From Saccharopolyspora shandongensis (lineage in GTDB: Bacteria; Actinomycetota; Actinomycetes; Mycobacteriales; Pseudonocardiaceae), in contig NZ_FNOK01000018.1 in NCBI RefSeq assembly GCF_900106995.1, forward strand, positions 1 through 64,000: 64,000 bases of DNA. Reading direction: 5' to 3'. The position numbers and the translations under genes were made by a program. The notes beneath the pieces were generated by a model. The model made no database searches. It saw only the letters and a program-made list of their open reading frames with translations, and was not told where the DNA came from. This document shows, in pieces, positions 19,019 through 26,473 of this stretch (positions are counted from its first letter, which is position 1; every line of letters starts with the position of its first letter).

Positions 19019-20353
19019 TTACGGGATAGGCGGCACCATTTCCATGTTGTCCAGGACAACGAAGAACGGGTCGGCATGCAGTATGCGTGTATCAGTCATG
19101 AAAGCGCTAAACTTGCCGCCAGCACCACGGTTGTCAGATCGCGGAATAGCCCGGATTGTGAACGGGCCTCCCGATCCAGCACTTTGATATGTTTTATTGA
19201 ATGGGTATTCGTCGCAGTCAAAGTCGCTGGGCTTGTTCGGAAAGTACTGAGCGCAGGCTGCATCTTTCGCGCGAGTGGCCTTGTCCTGGAGTTCCACGTC
19301 GAAAAAATTCCGAGTCAGCGGCTGACCGCTCTCGATGGACCCCGGAAACTTCCTTCCTCCGGGGTTAGGGACCACTGGCGCTCTCTCATAAAGAGCATCG
19401 GCGATATGGCGAACAGATTCAGGATAGTCTTTTGCATCGAGACGAAAGAGCTGAACCGCGTCAATGAAGGAACAGCCACGCCCCAGGGCCAAATAGCTGG
19501 CTGAATCGCACCTGAACCGCCTGGGCGAAAGTAGCCTAGTATCCGAAATCGCTCCGGTATTGAACCGGGCAGCGATGGAGATCCCCACGTTACTGAGACT
19601 CACCTTGTCCGGCCCGAGGCCGCCGTCTTCGAAGGAAGTGACGATGATGGTGCCACCTTGGCCGCCATCCATCGCCCAGCTCGCGATGTCAGTCTCCAAT
19701 GGATAATCAGGCTCACACATTGGCCCGGCCGCAGCCATGCAGTACGGACCAATGGCTAAGTACTCATTCTCCATTCCGGGCGTGTAAGTCCAGCTGTCGG
19801 CCCGGACAACGTAACCGCCGCTACGGTCTCCGCGGGCCCCGTAGCCCACGACAATCAATCGAAACTCTGCCGTACCACTGGGAAGACAGCTGGTAGGGCC
19901 ACATCCGGACATATACTTGTCAACCCGAACCCTCTGCACCTGGCAGAGCCGCTCATAACTTACCGCTACACCACCGTCATTGTAAGCTTCAGGCAACCCG
20001 ACACAGAAGTTCTGGTCCGGCGACAAGTTAGGGTCATCATCGGCTGAGATCGCCCCCGAAGGAGTACTCCTGGCGTGCAGCAGCTCGCGCAGTTTCTCCT
20101 TTCCCCCATCCTGCACTTCCACAGCGGGAAGCGGAGGAACATCGGGAAATACGTACGCATTTTCGCCTTGACTCGGCACCCGCTCCCCTCGCGGCGGCAA
20201 GCTATAGAATTCGGGCGAAGGGACTTTCGTGATGACTAGTCGCCCCCCCTCTTCGGCACGATCCGCGCCAGCAGCTTGACCCACTGGAAGCAGACCTGCA
20301 GCAAGAACTGCCGAAATAAAGAAAGCGGTAGCCGCACCCTTTTTGGCTATCAT
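19019..20353 (-). CDS. Secreted protein with C-terminal NucA/NucB-type DNase domain
   Basis: 444 residues from ATG 20351-20353, which directly precedes a signal peptide (MIAKKGAATAFFISAVLAAG, cleavage near AQAAGA-like LPVGQAAG). The middle about 250 residues have paired cysteines and strand-rich repeats. The last about 100 residues contain CDEYPFNKTYQ, RSDNRGAGG and ADPFFVV, the DEYPF...N..G...D.F signature of NucA/NucB nucleases, which cleave DNA outside the cell. Actinomycetes use such secreted nucleases in nutrient recycling or competition. The gene lies in a lower-GC islet, suggesting transfer. Confidence 0.75.
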   Translation of the reverse strand: MIAKKGAATAFFISAVLAAGLLPVGQAAGADRAEEGGRLVITKVPSPEFYSLPPRGERVPSQGENAYVFPDVPPLPAVEVQDGGKEKLRELLHARSTPSGAISADDDPNLSPDQNFCVGLPEAYNDGGVAVSYERLCQVQRVRVDKYMSGCGPTSCLPSGTAEFRLIVVGYGARGDRSGGYVVRADSWTYTPGMENEYLAIGPYCMAAAGPMCEPDYPLETDIASWAMDGGQGGTIIVTSFEDGGLGPDKVSLSNVGISIAARFNTGAISDTRLLSPRRFRCDSASYLALGRGCSFIDAVQLFRLDAKDYPESVRHIADALYERAPVVPNPGGRKFPGSIESGQPLTRNFFDVELQDKATRAKDAACAQYFPNKPSDFDCDEYPFNKTYQSAGSGGPFTIRAIPRSDNRGAGGKFSAFMTDTRILHADPFFVVLDNMEMVPPIP

Positions 20354-20372
20354 TCTTCCCCAGTTTCCATCA

Positions 20373-20391
20373 CACGGGCACTTTGCCCGTG
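20373..20391. promoter_or_regulatory. Perfect dyad upstream of the secreted nuclease gene
   Basis: CACGGGCA-CTT-TGCCCGTG is an 8-bp perfect inverted repeat with a 3-base loop, 20 bases upstream of the nuclease start on the minus strand. It may be an operator or a 5' leader hairpin; it has no T-run. Confidence 0.4.
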
Positions 20392-20644
20392 AAACACGGT
20401 ACGAGCAGGAGCAGGGAAGATCCACGAACATGAGAGCAATTCACACGGACGGACGCAGGTCGAGTGGCTGGCATCACACCGACGAGGACAGCAGAGGTCT
20501 TTTCAGCTCGTCGACACGGGTACCTCCCACCCGTGTGCGCGGCTGACGAGCAGAGAATGTGACTCGTCTCAGTCGCTGATTTTCTCTACCACTGCGCGAT
20601 TTCGAAAATCGGCCAGCAGGGCTCATCCGAATGTCTCATCAGCA

Positions 20645-20815
20645 CTACCCCGCGACATACGGCCCGTCGGCATCTCGGGTCAGGCAGTCCAAAGACAGCC
20701 CGCAAACCTCTTGTGGTCGTCGACCGGTGTCGATGAGCAGTTCCACGGCCAGCCGGTGCTCTTCGCCGTTGCAGCCGGTCGCCAGAGACAGCAGGTGTTC
20801 GCAGAGCTGCCGCAT
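20645..20815 (-). pseudogene. Tyrosine recombinase (phage-type integrase) fragment
   Basis: From ATG 20813-20815 to TAG 20645-20647 the frame encodes RLAVELLIDTGRRPQEVCGL and LDCLTRDADG, the first half of the tyrosine recombinase catalytic domain with its conserved Arg (TGRRPQE). The rest of the domain, including HxxR and the Tyr nucleophile, is missing. It is evidence of a former integrated element. Confidence 0.6.
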
Positions 20816-20889
20816 GATCGGGCGACTTCACCCGTGTACGAGCCGTGTCGTGCTGGAGCCGATCCACGAGCAGCTGAAAGATCCGAGCC

Positions 20890-21129
20890 GTGATCACCCC
20901 TGACCTTGACCAGCTGCGCGCGAGCATGGAACCCGCGAAGGCCGCCGAGGCGCGGTTCTGGGACCGCATGGCCGAACTCCGCATCCCCGACGGCGAAGCC
21001 TGGGAAGCCCTCCGCGTAGCCCTCGCAGAGATCCAGGACGGCGCCCACCACACCGACCCGTGGACCGTCGCCGTCGAACGCCTCGCCGCCGACCGGCAAC
21101 GGCCAAGCGATCGCGAGCCGATGCAGTGA
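20890..21129 (+). CDS. Small hypothetical protein
   Basis: 79 residues from GTG 20890. The product is helical and acidic with a repeated pattern of Glu/Ala (RFWDRMAELRIPDGEAWEALR). No domain is recognised. Codon use has the GC-rich third positions expected of a real gene. It is isolated between an integrase fragment and the CRISPR-like region; it might be an accessory gene of the lost element. Confidence 0.4.
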   Translation: MITPDLDQLRASMEPAKAAEARFWDRMAELRIPDGEAWEALRVALAEIQDGAHHTDPWTVAVERLAADRQRPSDREPMQ

Positions 21130-21364
21130 ATGAGTCAAGGCCACATTGGATGGCCTCGACCTGCTGCACCTCGGCTCGGTGCTCGGATGACGGGAACTCG
21201 CGGCAACACTACGTCGACCGCCTGTGGCGCCGCGCGGAGGAGTCCCAGATCGCCGACCGCGACCAGCGCAAACGCAAACGGTCCAACTTCCCGGATCCGG
21301 TGGCGCCGCCAGCGCCGGACCTGCTGGTGCATACGAACCAGGGCGCTTCAGATTCCGGCACAAA

Positions 21365-21920
21365 GTCACGATCTTCTCCAACACTGACGGGCTGGAGCCG
21401 CTGCTGGCAGCACGGACTTCGGTAAGCCCAAACTACTGCTGCGATCCCCCCCAGCCCTCGCGGGGTGGATGGAGCCACGGCCGGACGGGACTGGGCCACC
21501 GCTGGCACGCTCTCCGAGTTGCAATCCTTTCCAGCATTGACGGACTGGATCCACCCGACCACAGCAGGTGGGCGTCGAGGCTGTCCGCGACGTTGTGGTC
21601 CTCTGCAGCCCCGGCGGCCGGAGCCACCTACTGTGACGGCCAGCATCAGCGCAGTACCCGAGTTGCGATCCTCGCCAGCCTGCCGGCGTTGCTACCACAG
21701 ACGCCCTAGGTCATCACTGCTGTCAAGCCCTCGTTGTGATCCTTTCGAGCCCAGGAGGGCTGGCGCCACCTGCGTCAGTAGGCCCGCCCGGGTGGCCGAC
21801 TCATGCAGGTTGCGATCCTCTCCGGCCCTGACGGGCCGGAGCCACCGACCAGTGCGGATACCGGGGTAGGCGATCCCCACGAAGTTGCGATCCTCTCCAG
21901 GCCTGGCGGGCCGGAGCCAC
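21365..21920 (+). CRISPR. Degenerate CRISPR-like array 1 (eight repeats)
   Basis: Eight copies of a 36-41 base repeat start at 21365, 21438, 21518, 21592, 21662, 21733, 21809 and 21884, a pitch of 70-80 bases. The last two are the best conserved: GTTGCGATCCTCTCCGGCCC followed by a TGACGGGCCGGAGCCAC ending. The repeat has a CTCCGGCCC/GGGCCGGAG hairpin. The 33-40 base spacers differ from each other. Copies decay steadily toward the left, as at the old, leader-distal end of an array. No cas gene lies in the window, so any function would need cas genes elsewhere. Confidence 0.75.
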
Positions 21921-22020
21921 ACGTTCTCAGTCCGATAGCCATCATCGGGGCCGAATGTTGGTGGCCAGTGGAATTCCCCGCGGGCGGCCAGTCAGCGGGG
22001 AATCATCTGGCCACCGGCGG

Positions 22021-22671
22021 TCACGGAAGGTCAATCCCGAGCAGCGGCAAGCACGGGGAAAGTCCCTCGATGTCGACCGGTACGGCGCGATGCCACTCCC
22101 AAGCCGCGCGAGTAAGCCGCAGTCGATGCTCAACCGACACGGCCCCACGGACAGCGCGGCGTTGAAGGCCGTCGGGTTGGTAGCCAAGCTTGCGAGAAAC
22201 GGCCTGGGAGGCCACGTTGTGCTCAAACGCGGCAGAGACGGCCTCTTCCACATCAAGGCCGGCGAAGGCGAGGTGCAGTACTGCGGCGCGCATCTCGGTG
22301 CCGATTCCCTGCCCGTGGTAGCGCTGCCCGAGCCACGAGCCCGTGTGCACCTCCCGGGTAATGGCCAGGTCACGGGCACCGATGCTCTGCTGCCCGACAA
22401 CGCCGTCGCCGCAAAACACGGTGAGGTTGAGCGACCAGTTCTGCGGGGTCCAGCTGCCGAGCTGCCGCCAGTAGTGCTGGAGCACGTTCAGTGCGACCTG
22501 TTCGGGCGAGTGGTCGGTCCACGGCACAATGAAGGGCATAGCGTCTGGATCATGGACGCCGTTGGCAGCCAGTTCGGCCAGCTCACTGAGTTCATCGGGC
22601 GAGGGCAGGCGCAGTTCGAGCCGCGGCGTTCTCAACCTGAGCCCGACCAGCGGGAAATGGTCGACCAGCAT
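22021..22671 (-). CDS. GNAT-family N-acetyltransferase
   Basis: 216 residues from ATG 22669-22671; the frame continues upstream but the LRTPRLELRLP opening strand of this acetyltransferase family follows this start. The acetyl-CoA loop GQRYHGQGIGTEMRAA and the C-terminal ASQAVSRKLGYQPDG helix-strand are intact. It is a RimJ/RimL-like GNAT that probably acetylates a small amine or a protein N-terminus. It is a diverged paralogue of the gene at 46473 and of the fragment at 7592. Its position is unusual: it lies between two groups of CRISPR-like repeats. Confidence 0.8.
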   Translation of the reverse strand: MLVDHFPLVGLRLRTPRLELRLPSPDELSELAELAANGVHDPDAMPFIVPWTDHSPEQVALNVLQHYWRQLGSWTPQNWSLNLTVFCGDGVVGQQSIGARDLAITREVHTGSWLGQRYHGQGIGTEMRAAVLHLAFAGLDVEEAVSAAFEHNVASQAVSRKLGYQPDGLQRRAVRGAVSVEHRLRLTRAAWEWHRAVPVDIEGLSPCLPLLGIDLP

Positions 22672-22815
22672 GCGTCCATCATGATGGCGGGGCGGCTGCA
22701 GATCATCCGATTTTTCGGGCCTGCTGGCGGGCTCACCAGGGCCGCATGCAACTACGAACAGTGACATTGCAACTGGCCGTCCACGGGGAATTCGGGCTGG
22801 CCGCTGACAGCCGAA

Positions 22816-23331
22816 GTTGCGACCCCAACCCTCTGGCGGGCCGGAGCCACAACACCTCGCAGCGCGCCGCGCCCAACAGCGCTGGGTTGCGATCCACTCC
22901 AGCCCTGGCGGGCCGGAGCCACATGGACACGTGCAGGTTGTCGGCGATGGAGTGGGTCAGGTGGCGCCAGCCCTCCGGGGCTGGCGAGGATTGCAACCTG
23001 TTCCCCGGCCAGTTCGCGCCGCAGCAGCCGGCTGGTGGCGCCAGCCCTCCGGTGCTCGCGAGGATCGCAACGTCGTCTGCTCCTACCGAACGACCTACAT
23101 GCACGTCAGTGGCGCCAGTCCTTCGGGGCTGGCGAGGGTCCCAACCGAGCCGTTCGGGCGCAGGGCCTGAGAGGATCGCAACCGCCTCAGATCCGGCACA
23201 CGGCTGCTGGAACGCGTGAGGTGGCTCTGGCCCGCCAGGGCCGGAGAGGATCGCAACCAGATGATCTGGCCGGGGATGATCCTGGTCGGCTGGTGTGGCT
23301 CCGACCTGCCCTTCGGTATGGAAGGCGCCCG
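22816..23331. CRISPR. Degenerate CRISPR-like array 2 with orientation reversal
   Basis: Repeats start at 22816 and 22886 in the same orientation as array 1. From 22961 the repeats at 22961, 23035, 23109, 23221 and 23295 are in the reverse-complement orientation (GTGGCGCCAGCCC... ending GGATCGCAAC), with a half repeat at 23163-23182. The pitch remains about 74 bases across the switch (22886 to 22961 is 75). The same repeat family as array 1 is therefore present on both strands inside one regularly spaced array. Confidence 0.7.
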
Positions 23332-23410
23332 ACACTCGAGCCTGCCAGCTGACTACCGCCGGGGAGGCCATGGCTGAGGAAAACCTTTGGCACAAGTCAA
23401 TCGCATTGGG

Positions 23411-23478
23411 CCACGCTAGTCTGATGACCCGGAACAGCTCAGGTCCACGCTAGTCTGATGACCCGGAACAGCTCAGGT
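23411..23478. repeat. Tandem exact 34-bp duplication
   Basis: The 34 bases beginning CCACGCTAGTCTGATGACCC (23411-23444) are repeated immediately and exactly at 23445-23478. The unit contains no gene. This is a recent tandem duplication or slippage event, just after the CRISPR-like region. Confidence 0.85.
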
Positions 23479-23489
23479 CATCCCGGAAA

Positions 23490-23660
23490 TCAGGTGTCGA
23501 CGCCGAACGAACTGAGCCGGTCAGCCAGATTCCTCATCGACTCGGGCGTGATCGCCCAAAACAGCAACGGGTTCGCGACTTCTGCAATGAGGTCGGTCAT
23601 CTCGTCCGGAGTGAACTCGATGTCATCGCGGCCCTGGTCGTATCGCCTTGCACAAGCACG
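23490..23660 (-). pseudogene. C-terminal fragment of an unrecognised protein fused to a WecB stub
   Basis: Reading leftward, DQGRDDIEFTPDEMTDLIAE and a following PESMRNLADRL helix end at a TGA (23490-23492). This acidic, helical C-terminus has no start of its own; its 5' part has been replaced by an out-of-frame UDP-GlcNAc 2-epimerase N-terminus. The junction lies near 23650-23660. Confidence 0.45.
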
Positions 23661-23900
23661 ACGTCGGGCGCGTAGTCACGCAGGATGGTGTCCAGCGCGC
23701 TAATCCAGTAGCCGAGTTGGTTCCCTCGCTCGTTGCTGAGCTGGGTGCTGAGGGTGAGATGTGGGGTGAGGTTGCTGGTCATGCCGGTGGTGTAGTGCTG
23801 CCCGGTGTGGATGATGATCGCTTCGTCGTCGAGGAGTTCGGCGATGGGGGGCGAGTTTGATGGCTTCGGGTCGGGTGCCGAGCACGAGCGCGATGCGCAT
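23650..23900 (-). pseudogene. UDP-N-acetylglucosamine 2-epimerase (WecB-like) N-terminal fragment
   Basis: ATG 23898-23900 starts MRIALVLGTRPEAIKLAP, the hallmark N-terminus of non-hydrolysing UDP-GlcNAc 2-epimerases. In the next codons a run of six C (minus strand) shifts the frame; the proper continuation IAELLDDEAIIIHTGQHY follows one base later. It then runs through ALDTILRDYAPDVVLVQGDT before homology ends at about 23655. Only about 85 of about 370 residues remain. Confidence 0.7.
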
Positions 23901-23923
23901 CGGGGGTGTCTTCTCGTGCTCGG

Positions 23924-24574
23924 TTACCAGAAGAGGTGTCGTCGTTGGCCGGCGCAGTACCGCTGGGCGGCGAGGAACAGCCGCAGGTAGAGCTGGTCGA
24001 GTGCGAGGTAGTTCGGCACAAGCTCGCTGCGGGTGAGGGTGCTTTCTGTGTAGGTCACGCCGTGGTCGGTGCGGGTGGCGTATCGGGCGGGGACGGTACT
24101 GGTGCCGCCGTCGGCGAGGCGGATGGCGTCGCTGAGGTCGAGTTCCACCAGGCCGGTGACTTCGGCGTCGGCGAACGGGATGGCTTCGAGGTCGACGTCG
24201 AGGGGAAGCAGGTGCCAGTGCTGGAATTCGCGTTCGATGTAGTCGGGTGCGAGGGTGACGGCGGTTTGGCGTAGGCCGATGGGGTGTAGGTCGGCGTGGG
24301 TGATGGGCAGTCCGAGTTCTTCGTGGACCTCGCGGATGCCCTCGGGGATGGTTTCGCCGGCGTGGTAGTGGCCGCCGACGGTGATGTCGGCGTAGTCGGG
24401 CCGGTCGAAGGAGTATCGGCCGGGTGCCTTTTTCTGCAGGTAGACGCGCTGGTGTTCGGGGTGGAGTGCGAGGGCGGAGAAGGTGCGGTGCCAGTGGCCC
24501 GCGTGGTGGGCTTTCTTCTTGTCTTCGATGCCGATGTGTTCGTAACGGTCGTTGAAGATGTCGATCAGGGGCAC
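23924..24574 (-). CDS. Nudix hydrolase (isopentenyl-diphosphate isomerase-like subgroup)
   Basis: 216 residues from GTG 24572-24574 with AAAGGA 6-7 bases upstream. It begins IDIFNDRYEHIG and has AHHAGHWHRTFSALAL, the N-terminal pattern of IDI-like Nudix proteins. A near-canonical Nudix box GHYHAGETIPEGIREVHEEL follows; the acidic REVHEE helix is intact, but one residue is missing between the two halves relative to GX5EX7REUXEEXGU. It probably hydrolyses a nucleoside-diphosphate-linked compound. The start overlaps the end of the upstream broken nucleotidyltransferase remnant, and a WecB fragment follows, so this is the remains of a nucleotide-sugar operon. Confidence 0.8.
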   Translation of the reverse strand: MPLIDIFNDRYEHIGIEDKKKAHHAGHWHRTFSALALHPEHQRVYLQKKAPGRYSFDRPDYADITVGGHYHAGETIPEGIREVHEELGLPITHADLHPIGLRQTAVTLAPDYIEREFQHWHLLPLDVDLEAIPFADAEVTGLVELDLSDAIRLADGGTSTVPARYATRTDHGVTYTESTLTRSELVPNYLALDQLYLRLFLAAQRYCAGQRRHLFW

Positions 24575-25217
24575 GATTGTCCTTTAATGGGTTCGGTTTT
24601 CGCGAGATTTCGGTAACTGTGTAGTGCGTCGGCGTAGTGGTCGGGGTCGCCGACGGTGACCCAGCAGCCTTCAACGCGGTGCACCGGCTGCGGTGGCGGC
24701 GAGGTCGCCGACGGCGATGCCGAGGTCCACTTCACCATCTGCCCGCTCGGTCGGTGTCAGTCGGTCGAGGATCGTGGGGCGCAAGATCAGTCGTGACACC
24801 ACAGCCAAGGGCTCGTCCACTGTGCTCGGATGTGGGCGTTGCCGGATCGCGGTGACCGAGTCCGGTTGGTGCGGGTCGGTGTCGATGATCCGCCCACGCG
24901 CTGTGCTGGTGCTCCAGGTGGTCCGCGACTACAGCGAAGCAGTGCTCCTTGTGGTTGTGTGATTCCACCAGGACCACGCCTGGGACCGTTTCCAGCCGCC
25001 GCAGCGGTGCTCGGACGGTGCGCTCGGCGAGTTCCCGGCACGCTGCGGCGTCAACCCTGATGTCGAGCCGGAAGGTCCGCAGAGCGTGGTCACCAAGTCG
25101 GCCGGGGAGGTAGTGCGCGAGGTAGTGGCGCTGGGCGGCCGCCCAGTCGACGGGGGCGGTGATGGCGAACTCCACGTCGCCGAGGTACGCGGTCCAGATG
25201 TCACAAGCCGCCATCAC
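24570..25217 (-). pseudogene. Broken protein with nucleotidyltransferase-like C-terminus
   Basis: The first about 105 residues from ATG 25215-25217 (CDIWTAYLGDVEFAITAPVD, then CFAVVADHLEHQHS) are in one frame. At about 24900 the frame shifts and continues GRIIDTDPHQPDSVTAI, then LAVVSRLILRPTILDRL. A second slip near 24682 gives VEGCWVTVGDPDHYADAL to 24570. The last part matches the WVTVGDP...Y..AL ending of NDP-sugar nucleotidyltransferases. The N-terminus does not look like a nucleotidyltransferase start, so two genes may have been fused by deletion. It is non-functional as it stands. Confidence 0.55.
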
Positions 25218-25237
25218 AGGCCCATATCGAGATCAGG

Positions 25238-25345
25238 AAAATGATCTGCTCGACCAACGCGATCGAGTCGCTGAATGCCCGCTACCGCCGCGCTGTGCGG
25301 GCACGCGGGCACTTCCCGACCGAACAGGCCGCGTGGGTTCAACGG
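25238..25345 (+). pseudogene. IS256-family transposase C-terminal fragment
   Basis: STNAIESLNARYRRAV and RARGHFPTEQAA match the conserved TTNAIESLN...RGHFP segment of IS256/mutator transposases. Only about 35 codons remain, directly followed by an IS30-type fragment. Confidence 0.75.
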
Positions 25346-25380
25346 GTTAGCGCAACACCTCGTCTGCTGCGAGGTGTTCA

Positions 25381-25562
25381 TGATGGGGCGTCCTGCGTTG
25401 CCGTTGCAGGTCCAGCGCCGGTTTTGGTCTGTGATGCGGACCGGAGTTGTGCTTGAGGAGGCAGCGGCTGCTGTCCGCGTGTCGAAGACGGTCGCTTGGA
25501 GGTGGTTCCGTGAAGCTGGCGGCATGATACCTGTAACCATCAGCGGCGCACGATCAGGTTGA
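25381..25562 (+). pseudogene. IS30-family transposase N-terminal fragment
   Basis: ATG 25381 starts GRPALPLQVQRRFWSVMRTG followed by EEAAAAVRVSKTVAWRWFRE, the N-terminal helix-turn-helix of actinomycete IS30 transposases. It stops at TGA 25560-25562 after 60 codons, abutting the ISL3 transposase fragment (ATGA-type overlap with 25559). Confidence 0.75.
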
Positions 25563-26473
25563 CCGAGCAGATCCGGGCCACGGTGCGGGAACTCGCCGGC
25601 CGCGCCTCGGCCCGGCTACTGCAGGCCCTGGGGATGGACGTCGGCCGGGACACCGCACTGCGCACCCTGCTGGGCATCCCGCTGCCGGAGCTGCGGGTGC
25701 CTCGGGTGCTGGGCATTGACGATTTCGCGCTGCGCAGGGGTCAGGACTACGCCACCGTGCTCATCGACGCCGACACCGGCCGGAGGGTCGACGTGTTGCC
25801 CGGCGGGGGTGCGAAGGTCGTCACCGAGTGGCTGCGGGCCCATCCCGGGGTCGAGGTCGTCTGCCGGGACGGATCGACCACCTACGCGCAGGCCGTGCGC
25901 GACGCACTGCCCGGCGCGGTGCAGGTAGCCGACCGGTGGCAGTGCGCCATGAGGCGCCTGGTTGTATCCCCGGCTCAGCCGGGATGAACTTGGAGGGAGG
26001 TTCTTGGGTCCGATGGCTTACCTGGAGCCGAAAGGCGAAGGGGACAACAGCATGCCATTGAAGCGACGGCCGTGCTCAGGCGTTGGAGGCGGCGCGTCGT
26101 GGGGCCCGCGTGATACGGCGAAAGCTGGATTGCCTGAATCCCAATTCCCAGTTGATGAAAGGTCGCATCCGTCGGAAATGACGCCCGAAGCCGACGCCGT
26201 GCTCTGCTCCGGTTTGGTGCCATGGCCGGGGCAACCTCCGGAGCACGGAACGATGTCCAATGAGGACATTGAAGGGAATGAGTGGGACGCCTACGTCACG
26301 CTGTCATGTACGGCCAGGACGAACATGGGATCGCCTACGGGACGCGAGTCCTATGGCGACGGAGGTCTGATAGTAGTCGCCGGAGTCACGCCCGGCCAAG
26401 GCGGACGGGAAGGCCGTCCACAGGGCGAAGCAGACCAGGTGATCGGACACTCAATGACCGGGAGGTATGCGTA

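Noticed and set aside
23700..24674. Proline/arginine-rich minus-strand frame over the Nudix gene
   Set aside because: Shadow of the Nudix gene; only its last part coincides with the true WecB fragment start.
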